Below are positions 34,873 to 42,155 of a DNA stretch of 64,000 bases, piece after piece. This stretch comes from Paenibacillus sp. ACRRY (GTDB lineage Bacteria > Bacillota > Bacilli > Paenibacillales > Paenibacillaceae). Where the stretch lies: positions 1-64,000 of the forward strand of contig NZ_JAKRNM010000015.1 in assembly GCF_022346995.1 (NCBI RefSeq). Reading direction: 5' to 3'. The translations under genes were made by a program, and so were the position numbers. Below the pieces are notes generated by a model, which was not told the DNA's origin, did not search any database, and worked only from the letters and a program-made list of their open reading frames with translations. Positions within the stretch are counted from its first letter, which is position 1. Every line of letters starts with the position of its first letter.

Positions 34873-35616
34873 TCAGGACAACATGAGGCCCATCTGCGCA
34901 GCTGCTTCTTTCAGTACAGGTGCATATTCGTGCAAAGTTTCCTGGGATAGGCGGCTAACGGGACCAGAAACGGATAGCGCAGCAGCAATATTCCCCTTCC
35001 GATCCATAATAGGCACGGATACTGCAGCCGCTCCAGGCTCACGTTCTTCATAGCTGGTCGCATATCCATTCTCCCGGATATCTCCCATCTGGGCCAGGTA
35101 TACTTCGGGATCAATAAATACGGGCCATTCCGGGCCATTCATCAGTTCCTCCCGGTCTTCTTCCGTCGCAAATGCCATGAGTACCTTGCTGGATGCCCCT
35201 ACGGATAGAGGAAGACGTACACCAACCGGAGCCACCCGCCGGATGGCCTGATCACTCTGAACAGCCTGAATACGGATACGCTCGCTGCCATCCCGCAGGT
35301 ATAGACTAACCGTCTCTCCCAAATGATCTCTGAGCCGCTCCATCGCTGGAAGCAGCAAAATGGCAGGGTCATCACTGCGGGACATATGAGCAGACAGCTC
35401 CCAGATTCGAATGCCGAGTCTGTATTTCTCAGTGGCCGCATCGCGAATGACGAACCCCTTCTCCTCCAGCGTCGCCATCAGACGATGAACCGTACTTTTG
35501 TGCAAACCAATCTGGCTCGCAATCTCCGTGAGTCCCAGATCGCTCCGTGTGGTAAAACATAATAATATATCCAGCGCCCGTTCTACAGCCCGGACGGTTA
35601 ATTTACGGTCTTCCAT
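34873..35616 (-). CDS. IclR-family transcriptional regulator
   Basis: Cytosolic regulator of 247 residues. The N-terminal winged helix is LGLTEIASQIGLHKSTVHRLMATLEEKGFV. The C-terminal IclR effector domain contains GETVSLYLRDG, RLPLSVGASSKVLMAF, GYATSYEEREPGAAAVSVPI and AALSVSGPVSRL. IclR effector domains bind small acids such as pyruvate, glyoxylate or sugar-derived acids. GAGGAGG precedes the ATG. A 17-bp palindrome overlaps the start of its own predicted transcript (35636-35652) and recurs in front of aconitase, suggesting autoregulation and control of the TCA cycle. No catabolic genes adjoin it. Confidence 0.95.
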   Translation of the reverse strand: MEDRKLTVRAVERALDILLCFTTRSDLGLTEIASQIGLHKSTVHRLMATLEEKGFVIRDAATEKYRLGIRIWELSAHMSRSDDPAILLLPAMERLRDHLGETVSLYLRDGSERIRIQAVQSDQAIRRVAPVGVRLPLSVGASSKVLMAFATEEDREELMNGPEWPVFIDPEVYLAQMGDIRENGYATSYEEREPGAAAVSVPIMDRKGNIAAALSVSGPVSRLSQETLHEYAPVLKEAAAQMGLMLS

Positions 35617-35635
35617 GGCATAATGCCCTCCTCAT

Positions 35636-35652
35636 GTTTCATCACATGAAAC
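35636..35652 (-). promoter_or_regulatory. Predicted IclR-family operator (palindrome)
   Basis: GTTTCAT-CAC-ATGAAAC, a perfect 7-bp inverted repeat with a 3-base centre, lies just behind the predicted start of transcription and before the ribosome site of the IclR-family gene. The same arms and spacing occur upstream of aconitase at 21542-21558. Confidence 0.65.
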
Positions 35653-35664
35653 TTGGTTACATAA

Positions 35665-35693
35665 ATTATATGAGAAAGAATCTCATCTGTAAA
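35665..35693 (-). promoter_or_regulatory. Predicted sigma-A promoter of the IclR-family gene
   Basis: On the minus strand TTTACA (35688-35693) and TATAAT (35665-35670) are exactly 17 bases apart. The start would fall near 35658, directly before the palindrome. Confidence 0.7.
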
Positions 35694-35838
35694 CCAAAAT
35701 GAGCCAAATCATGACGATAAGAAGTGTAAATATTTTCTTTTTATAAGACTAAATCCCCTGCAATTTGCACCATCAGGAAATGTTACCCATATATCTTTCG
35801 GACTATATAACAATTGCGTAACAAATGCCTCCAATCAA

Positions 35839-35867
35839 TTGACTTTGACTATATGGAAACATACGAT
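35839..35867 (+). promoter_or_regulatory. Possible promoter of the membrane hydrolase gene
   Basis: TTGACT (35839-35844) and TACGAT (35862-35867) with 17 bases between them, about 110 bases before the gene at 35978. The flanking sequence is AT-rich. Nothing else is seen in the 361-base gap apart from the divergent IclR control region. Confidence 0.4.
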
Positions 35868-35977
35868 AAAGATATAAAAACAAAGATTTTGCTGCACATG
35901 TAGCAAGGACACCAAGACATTTTATCCGATCTGAACTCGTTGTTATCTTCAATTGATCTTAATAAGGAGGGGCAATC

Positions 35978-37003
35978 ATGTTTCCGACATCCCAGAGCGA
36001 AGCCCCGCTGCAAACGAAAGTGTCCGATCTGCCTTCTTCGTTATCACCGAGGCTGATCCGGTTCAAACATATTATCGTAGCGCTGCTGCTCTCCGTTGTA
36101 TTTTTTCTGCTCTTTTGTTTCATTGCCTTACACGGCTATATTGCCTGGGTACTATCCAACCCGACTGTAGCTCCCGTGTTCTCTAATCCGATGCAGGCCA
36201 AGAACATGAAGTACGAGGATATCACGTTCCCGGCAGCGGATGGCAGCCGTACAATGCAGGGATGGTATATCCCCGCAGACACGGAAGTCAACAAAACCAT
36301 CATCTTCAGTCATGGATATGGGGCCAATCGGGAGGAAACCTGGGTTCCCATGTATGACCTGGCTCACTATGCCCACCAGCTTGGGTTCAATGTAGTGATG
36401 TTTGACTATGGTTTCGCCTCACAGGTGAACAAGGCAGTCGCTACAGGAGGCAAAGCGGAGTCCCAGCAATTGCTTGGTGCCATTCAGTTCGCCAAGCAGC
36501 GCGGTGCTCAGGAGCTTGTCGTCTGGGGATTCTCCATGGGCGCAGGCACAGCATTACAGACTGGGCTGCTAACCGAGAACGTGGATGCCATGATTCTCGA
36601 CAGCACCTTCCTGCTGGAGCCGGATACGCTGTATCACAACATTCATAACCAGATCGATCTGCCGCGACAACCAACTTTGCAGATCATGAATCTGTTATTC
36701 CCGGTTCTGAATGGCACCGGATTACAGCAGATTCCGTATCAGGAAGTCAAAAAGAAAGACTATCCGTTCCCGATCTTCTTCATTCACGGTACGGAGGATG
36801 AGAAGGCTCCATATCCGATCGCCGAGCTTCTCGCAGCCAACCAGACGAACACCTACTCAGAGGAATGGATCGTGCAGGACGCGCATCATGAACTGATCTT
36901 CCGGGAACATCCGAAGGAGTATCTCCGACGTGTCTCTACATTCCTGAGTCATGTGACGAAGACAAGCAGTGACGATGTGGAAAATACCAATACCGGAGAA
37001 TAG
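35978..37003 (+). CDS. Membrane-anchored alpha/beta hydrolase
   Basis: Protein of 341 residues with one N-terminal membrane segment (about 28-52: IIVALLLSVVFFLLFCFIAL). An alpha/beta-hydrolase domain then faces outside, similar to the YqkD/BAAT-like serine hydrolases. It shows the oxyanion region FSHGYGANREETW, the nucleophile elbow VVWGFSMGAGTAL, the catalytic Asp in FFIHGTEDEKAP and the His in QDAHHELIF. GGAGGGG precedes the ATG. Likely a peptidase or esterase; substrate unknown. A terminator follows. Confidence 0.88.
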   Translation: MFPTSQSEAPLQTKVSDLPSSLSPRLIRFKHIIVALLLSVVFFLLFCFIALHGYIAWVLSNPTVAPVFSNPMQAKNMKYEDITFPAADGSRTMQGWYIPADTEVNKTIIFSHGYGANREETWVPMYDLAHYAHQLGFNVVMFDYGFASQVNKAVATGGKAESQQLLGAIQFAKQRGAQELVVWGFSMGAGTALQTGLLTENVDAMILDSTFLLEPDTLYHNIHNQIDLPRQPTLQIMNLLFPVLNGTGLQQIPYQEVKKKDYPFPIFFIHGTEDEKAPYPIAELLAANQTNTYSEEWIVQDAHHELIFREHPKEYLRRVSTFLSHVTKTSSDDVENTNTGE

Positions 37004-37020
37004 AATCTTCCGCTGATTAA

Positions 37021-37044
37021 GAGCCCCTACGGGGCTCTTTTTTT
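37021..37044 (+). terminator. Terminator after the membrane hydrolase gene
   Basis: GAGCCCC pairs with GGGGCTC across a tiny loop, followed by a run of T. Confidence 0.92.
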
Positions 37045-37161
37045 ATGCACATAGGACAACATGGCAGGAGAATATACTTTTGGGACGATTATAAATGGTT
37101 ATCCAACGGTATCCCCTGAAGGGCCGATATTACATTTTAATTAAATGGAGGTTTGCCGCAT

Positions 37162-38451
37162 ATGAATTGGTCTGGCTATGGACCCTTGCTGCCTCTGCGC
37201 ATCCTGGAGGAGATAAGGTTCTGGAAAGAGCAGGAGAAAGAGCATACGCTCGTTATTCGGGCACTGGTTCCCGATCTGGAGCCCACTTATGTGAAGCTGC
37301 TTGAAGAATGGGCAGTGACGTTTGAAAATACCGAGAAGGTAGCCAACCAGCTGCTGAAACAGGTGTTACCTGGCACCCATCCGCCTGCCCCTTACATCAT
37401 CGGATGTGTGGAACAGCTCGTTGCCTCTGCACGTTCACAATCGCGGGAGTTCATCAGGCAGCTGTACGTCCTGCTTGAGCAAAGCGCCGCTGTGCAAGCT
37501 GTCCCGCTCGCCAAGGCAGTCATTCTGCACTTTATCCGCGAATCGGAGTACTTCCTCGGCGTACTCGATACGTTGATTCAGCCTGGAATCATGCGGGATT
37601 CGGTAAGTGATGCACCCTTTTCTTTGGATAAGTATGTTCAATTGTCGGGACACACCGAGCGTGAAGCAGTGGAAGAGCCGTCTTCCGTAGCAGGAAAGGC
37701 TAACCCTCCGGCACCTTCAACATCTTCATCACAGGTGCAATCTTCAGAGGTCTCCGGTCTATCGCCTTCTTCCGGTCCTACAGAGAGCATTACCTTACCT
37801 TCTACGCCTCCTGTGAAGGAGAGACCTGTTCCGATTGGAGGACACACCCTGCCTCCTCTGCCCTACGCATACAACGCACTCGAACCACGTATTGACGAGA
37901 TGACGATGCGCATTCATCACGACAAGCACCATCAATCCTATGTGGACGGACTCAATACAGCCGAGAAAAAACTGGCAGAGTCGCGTAAAAAGAATAATTT
38001 TGAACTCGTCAAACATTGGGAACGAGAACTTGCCTTCAATGGTGCAGGCCATTATCTGCATACAATCTTCTGGACAATCATGAATCCCAGAGGCGGTGGC
38101 AAACCTTCCGGATTGCTAGCTGAACAAATCAAACGGGATTTCGGCAGCTATGAGGCATTCAAAAATCAATTCACTGAAGCGGCCAACAAAGTGGAAGGCA
38201 GCGGCTGGGCTCTGCTTGTCTGGAGTCCACGGGCTCACCGTTTGGAGATTTTACAGGCGGAGAAGCACCAGAACCTGTCCCAGTCCGACATCGTTCCCCT
38301 CCTACCACTGGATGTATGGGAGCATGCCTACTATCTGAAACATCAGAATGAGCGCAAGAAATATATCGAGGACTGGTGGAATGTCGTCTATTGGCCTGCG
38401 GTAGCTGAGCGTTATGAAACGGCACGCAAGCTGTTATGGCCACCCTACTAG
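37162..38451 (+). CDS. Superoxide dismutase with extra N-terminal helical domain (SodF-like)
   Basis: Three-part protein of 429 residues. Residues 1-160 form a helical domain resembling one DUF2935-type repeat (IRFWKEQEKEHTLVIRALVPD, RQLYVLLEQ). Residues about 175-225 are a Ser/Pro-rich linker. The rest is a Fe/Mn superoxide dismutase: HTLPPLPYAYNALEPRID, IHHDKHHQSYVDGLN, GAGHYLHTIFWTIM and LPLDVWEHAYYLKHQ carry the four metal ligands. The metal cannot be assigned with certainty. The ATG at 37162 has GGAGG ten bases upstream; the TTG at 37153 is too close. A normal SodA is encoded 8 kb away, so this form may be specialised, for example for spores. Confidence 0.9.
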   Translation: MNWSGYGPLLPLRILEEIRFWKEQEKEHTLVIRALVPDLEPTYVKLLEEWAVTFENTEKVANQLLKQVLPGTHPPAPYIIGCVEQLVASARSQSREFIRQLYVLLEQSAAVQAVPLAKAVILHFIRESEYFLGVLDTLIQPGIMRDSVSDAPFSLDKYVQLSGHTEREAVEEPSSVAGKANPPAPSTSSSQVQSSEVSGLSPSSGPTESITLPSTPPVKERPVPIGGHTLPPLPYAYNALEPRIDEMTMRIHHDKHHQSYVDGLNTAEKKLAESRKKNNFELVKHWERELAFNGAGHYLHTIFWTIMNPRGGGKPSGLLAEQIKRDFGSYEAFKNQFTEAANKVEGSGWALLVWSPRAHRLEILQAEKHQNLSQSDIVPLLPLDVWEHAYYLKHQNERKKYIEDWWNVVYWPAVAERYETARKLLWPPY

Positions 38452-38471
38452 TACCGAAAAGGAAACAAGAA

Positions 38472-38516
38472 AAAAAGAGATATCTTCAGCCGGTAGACTG
38501 CCAGATATCTCTTTTT
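38472..38516 (+). terminator. Terminator after the SodF-like gene
   Basis: AAAAAGAGATATC pairs with GATATCTCTTTTT around a loop with an inner GGTAG/CTGCC fold. Confidence 0.92.
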
Positions 38517-38524
38517 AATTTGCA

Positions 38525-38562
38525 ATAAAAAAGCAAGCCTCTTGATTCAAGAAGACTTGCTT
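38525..38562 (-). terminator. Terminator after the 74-residue gene
   Basis: On the minus strand AAGCAAG-TCTTCTTGA pairs with TCAAGAGG-CTTGCTT, followed by TTTTTTATT. Confidence 0.88.
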
Positions 38563-38596
38563 GTATTTGGATAGGTCTCTAACGTGTCATGCTAGA

Positions 38597-38821
38597 CTAG
38601 GAAGCACAGCCCTCGCACGCAACATAGTTGTCCCCAACCTGTTTGCTGATGGCAATCAGATCGCCCAGCTTGATATCTTCCTCACCCGTGAACTCGAGAT
38701 CGGCAATACGTGCAACGATCAAAGCCGCAGCTTCTTCTTTGCTTGTTGCCATTTGGCTGAATTCAGACTTCTCGCCTGAAGAAACAACCTCATATTCAAA
38801 TGTATATCTTAATGTTTCCAT
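38597..38821 (-). CDS. Hypothetical protein, 74 residues
   Basis: Small acidic protein with a beta-strand start (LRYTFEYEVVSSGEKSEF), a helix (SKEEAAALIVARIADL) and a C-terminal pair of cysteines in VACEGCAS that could bind metal. AAGGAG eight bases before the ATG supports it. It lies 70 bases downstream of lipL on the same strand, so co-transcription is possible. No family recognised. Confidence 0.72.
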   Translation of the reverse strand: METLRYTFEYEVVSSGEKSEFSQMATSKEEAAALIVARIADLEFTGEEDIKLGDLIAISKQVGDNYVACEGCAS

Positions 38822-38891
38822 CTTGGCACTCTCCTTCCGAAATCACATCATATCATCTCTATTAACCAATTCCAAGTATTCTCGAACGATA

Positions 38892-39755
38892 CTAATCGTA
38901 GCGCAGTTTCATCTGCTCTGCCGTCTGTCTGACTGCCTCCCGATCAACGGACAATACGCGGTCAGTCTCAGCCAAAGGGTATCGATTACGAAGTGTACGG
39001 ACCAGGGAAGCGGTGTAAGCTGCTGCAGAAGGCACTCCTGCCAGCTCATGAAGACTCGCCATGGTGCCAGGACGAACATCAGGATACCCTTCCTGCAGGC
39101 CGCCTGCTGCATGCTGATAGAACTTGCGTACATCTGCCGCCAGCTTGTCTCCATGCCCTTCGACGATAATAAAAGCCGTAATAATATAAGCCTTCGCCTG
39201 TCTTCGCTGGGCGATACCGCAAAATTTCAATCCGCCGACACTGACATCATAATCACCCGGGCAGAATGCACCCTCGATCTCTCCGGTTTGCGCATGATTC
39301 GACCATGGTGTTAATGACTCGGCAATAAGAGCAGCCATTTCGCGGAAGTCATCGTGAATATTGATCGCACGGGCCGGGTTAGGCAAAATCAGTGAAATGT
39401 TAACCACGCCCGGATGAAGAGGCACAGCCGCACCACCCGAGGGACGAACACAGACAGCTGTTCCCTGCGTTCTCATGCCTTCCATTGCCTCTACAGCCTT
39501 GGGAAGCCGGCGATCCCGCAGTCCTGCAACAAAGGCGTCAGGGTGACGCCAAATATGGGCGACAGGCAGATGTCCTTCGCCCACACGACGGCACATCACT
39601 TCTTCCCATGCAAATGCCTCAAGCACACTGCTTCCATACCGAAGCAATGGTGTTTCCCAGATCTGTATACGATGCAGCCTGGAGGACGAGCTGGACGGAA
39701 GTGATTGCTCTGCTCCAGCTTGTCCGGTTATGTCTGAATTCAAAGGTACACTCAT
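38892..39755 (-). CDS. lipL: Octanoyl-[GcvH]:protein N-octanoyltransferase (LipL type)
   Basis: Biotin/lipoate-ligase fold enzyme of 287 residues. The blocks RPSGGAAVPLHPGVVNISL and EGAFCPGDYDVSVGGLKFCGIAQRRQ match LipL, which transfers octanoyl from GcvH to lipoyl domains of 2-oxoacid dehydrogenases, with Cys165 as the likely acyl-thioester residue. Lipoate-protein ligase is the alternative, but the Cys in the FCPG motif favours LipL. GGAGG nine bases before the ATG supports the start. Cytosolic. Confidence 0.88.
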   Translation of the reverse strand: MSVPLNSDITGQAGAEQSLPSSSSSRLHRIQIWETPLLRYGSSVLEAFAWEEVMCRRVGEGHLPVAHIWRHPDAFVAGLRDRRLPKAVEAMEGMRTQGTAVCVRPSGGAAVPLHPGVVNISLILPNPARAINIHDDFREMAALIAESLTPWSNHAQTGEIEGAFCPGDYDVSVGGLKFCGIAQRRQAKAYIITAFIIVEGHGDKLAADVRKFYQHAAGGLQEGYPDVRPGTMASLHELAGVPSAAAYTASLVRTLRNRYPLAETDRVLSVDREAVRQTAEQMKLRYD

Positions 39756-39848
39756 ATTGGATAGCCTCCGACTAAACGAATCTGAATCAGGATAGAAAAG
39801 GACAGGGCTTTAAGCATTGCTGGATGTACACAAATGCTCATATACATA

Positions 39849-39880
39849 AATAAGCCGGTTCCCAGGGAACTCGGCTTATT
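39849..39880 (-). terminator. Terminator after folE
   Basis: AATAAGCCG and CGGCTTATT form the outer stem and TTCCC/GGGAA the inner stem. It lies between the folE stop and the lipL start; the T-tail on the minus strand is short. Confidence 0.72.
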
Positions 39881-39932
39881 AGGTGAACCGTTTAATGATT
39901 GGACACAGTTTTGGGCTTGTCCAGTTCAGGTC

Positions 39933-40526
39933 TTAGTCCTTAACCAGAGATAGAAACTCGGCACGCTGCGCCGTATTGTCCCGGAAGGAACCACGGACCG
40001 CAGATGTTACCGTCTTGCTGCCAGGTTTCTTCACGCCGCGGGAGCACATGCACAAGTGCTCACCTTCCACAACAACCATGACACCATGTGGCTCAACAGC
40101 CTCGTTCAGAATGTCGGCAATCTGTGAAGTAATACGTTCCTGGACCTGAAGACGACGGGTAACCGCCTCGACCAAACGGGCCATTTTGCTCAAACCGACA
40201 ATTTTGCCGCTGGGTACATACCCAATATGCACTTTGCCGAAGAAGGGTGCCATATGATGTTCACACTGGCTGTAATAGACGATGTCCTTCACAATGACAA
40301 GCTCTTCATGATTCTCGTCAAACGTCACGCCGAGTACATCGCGCGGGTTCACTTCATACCCGCCAAAAATCTCTTCATACATCCGGGTTACGCGTGCAGG
40401 CGTCTCAAGCAGCCCTTCTCGCGTACTATCTTCTCCGATCAGTTTGAGGATCTGTTCCACATGGTACTCGATCTTCTCCCGATTGTCGGATACTTTTGAA
40501 TTCAAATAATCTTTCACGCCAGCCAC
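39933..40526 (-). CDS. folE: GTP cyclohydrolase I
   Basis: First enzyme of tetrahydrofolate synthesis, 197 residues, converting GTP to 7,8-dihydroneopterin triphosphate; a homodecameric zinc enzyme. Zinc ligands are visible in YYSQCEHHMAPFFGK and in GEHLCMCSRGVKKPGSKT. The GTG at 40526 is preferred (AAAGGAGG nine bases upstream); the open frame begins at 40568, which would make the ribosome site internal. It could also feed queuosine synthesis, and a queG-containing gene is 1.6 kb away. Confidence 0.96.
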   Translation of the reverse strand: MAGVKDYLNSKVSDNREKIEYHVEQILKLIGEDSTREGLLETPARVTRMYEEIFGGYEVNPRDVLGVTFDENHEELVIVKDIVYYSQCEHHMAPFFGKVHIGYVPSGKIVGLSKMARLVEAVTRRLQVQERITSQIADILNEAVEPHGVMVVVEGEHLCMCSRGVKKPGSKTVTSAVRGSFRDNTAQRAEFLSLVKD

Positions 40527-40619
40527 TGCCGAACGCCTCCTTTCGAACCACTTGGTGTAAGCATTCATTCACTTCAGCATGATGCATAATCGATTATGCA
40601 ACTTGCTTGCTTACAACTA

Positions 40620-40883
40620 TTATTTTCGGCGGCCCGAGTTTTTACGCGCAGGATGTTGCCCCGGCTGAGGCATCTTTGCGCCAGGCTGCTGGTTCTTCAT
40701 CATCTGCTGGGCGCGCTGCATTTGCTTGCCGTTCAGGTTATAACCCATTTGCTTCGCCATTTTTTGAAGCATGTCGGGATCGCTTTGCATTTTCTCGAGT
40801 TGTTTACGCAAGTAATACACCCCGATGAAAAATCCCCCGACCAGACCTACAATCAATGTAATAATCGGTATAGCTATTTCCAT
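40620..40883 (-). CDS. YneF family (UPF0154) membrane protein
   Basis: Small protein of 87 residues with one N-terminal membrane segment (IPIITLIVGLVGGFFIGVYY), followed by the family block QLEKMQSDPDMLQKMAKQMGYNLNGKQMQRA. The tail is rich in Gln, Pro, Lys and Arg and longer than in Bacillus YneF. AGAGGTG precedes the ATG. Function unknown. It is 93 bases upstream of folE on the same strand. Confidence 0.9.
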   Translation of the reverse strand: MEIAIPIITLIVGLVGGFFIGVYYLRKQLEKMQSDPDMLQKMAKQMGYNLNGKQMQRAQQMMKNQQPGAKMPQPGQHPARKNSGRRK

Positions 40884-41108
40884 CTCTTAGACACCTCTGT
40901 ATGCAATCTAAAAAGCCTGATAATCCGTGTCAGCACCTGATGTTCACTTGTCTGGTTGTACACGTGTCACGGACCGGATTTCCTGAAAGTTATCATAGCA
41001 TTTCCGCACGAATGGAGCAAACGGATTTTCCAGCTAATAGTTAAAAATCGGTGAACCCAAACTTCGCTTCAACCTGAAGGTAACCCTCTCATGAAGATCC
41101 ATGTAAAC

Positions 41109-42140
41109 CTAGGTCATAACCGCCTCAATGAAAACGGTCGTTTCCCTGGCCAGATCCACCTCGATCACATCCAGATCATATCGCGTGCTTCCGCGTGCAA
41201 CCCGAATGACCGGTCTGCCTGGCAGCCCCCGATGCTGCCGGACAATGACGCCTGTCTCTCTGGTAGACAGCCTGACAGCTGTTCCATTCGGATATACGGA
41301 TACACTTCGGTTGAATTCGATCAGAATATCCCGGTCCAGCTTCGTGCCGGACATGGCCATCATCTCTTCACATGCTTCATGTGGAAGCAGGCTTTGGCCG
41401 GACGAGCCATTGATCAGATTATCATAGATATTAGCGGCAGCGACTATTTTGGCAAACAGGTGAATATCCTTGCCCATGATGCCTCTTGGCAGCCCGGTGC
41501 CATCCACATGCTCATGGTGCTGAAGGGCCGTATGTGCCACGAGCAGACTGAACTCCCGCTTGGACTTGATGACTTCAAACCCCCGCCACGTATGGTGAAG
41601 GGAAGCATTAGCCGCAGAAGCGCTGCCGGGAGACTCTCCAACTTTGCCGATATCATGAAGCAGCGCACCCACCGCCAGATCCTTCAGCTGATTGTAGTTC
41701 AAACCCAGATTGAGTCCTATCACAGAAGAAAGCAAACATACATTCATAGCATGTACGTACTGGGCATTATCCTTGGTTCGAATATCCGTTAACTGGACAA
41801 GCAGTTCCCGCCCGTTTAACACGTCGTTCAGCAGCTTGTCTATGCTAAGAGCAACCTTTTTCGGGCTCCAGTCTTTCCCGGAGCGTACCGCTTCCAGCGT
41901 CACGCTCATTTCATTAATAATAGCCCGCTTCGTGGCTTCATCCAGAATATCTTCTGTCTCCACATCTTGATACGCTTCATCCTGGATGTACAGCATGGTT
42001 ACGCCAATACGCTTCAGCGTATTAACCATAAATACGGTGAGCTGGACTCCTGCAGACAACAAAACTGTTCCGTTGCCTGAATATACGGTTTTGCCCAGAC
42101 ACTCGCCCGCTTCCACACTTTCCACGTTTACATACTTCAT
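41109..42140 (-). CDS. HD-GYP domain protein (putative c-di-GMP phosphodiesterase)
   Basis: Cytosolic protein of 343 residues. The N-terminal 130 residues carry no family I recognise. The HD-GYP domain follows: the metal pair in GALLHDIGKVGE, HHEHVDGTGLPRGIMGKDI (the GYP position reads GLP) and IVAAANIYDNLI. The C-terminal 80 residues resemble a small beta-rich tail of Paenibacillus HD-GYP proteins. GGGGGA precedes the ATG. Activity towards c-di-GMP is likely but not certain because the GYP triad is altered. It lies 15 bases behind the QueG-MGMT gene on the same strand, so the two are probably co-transcribed. Confidence 0.9.
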   Translation of the reverse strand: MKYVNVESVEAGECLGKTVYSGNGTVLLSAGVQLTVFMVNTLKRIGVTMLYIQDEAYQDVETEDILDEATKRAIINEMSVTLEAVRSGKDWSPKKVALSIDKLLNDVLNGRELLVQLTDIRTKDNAQYVHAMNVCLLSSVIGLNLGLNYNQLKDLAVGALLHDIGKVGESPGSASAANASLHHTWRGFEVIKSKREFSLLVAHTALQHHEHVDGTGLPRGIMGKDIHLFAKIVAAANIYDNLINGSSGQSLLPHEACEEMMAMSGTKLDRDILIEFNRSVSVYPNGTAVRLSTRETGVIVRQHRGLPGRPVIRVARGSTRYDLDVIEVDLARETTVFIEAVMT

Positions 42141-42155
42141 GAACGTCCCCCGCTC

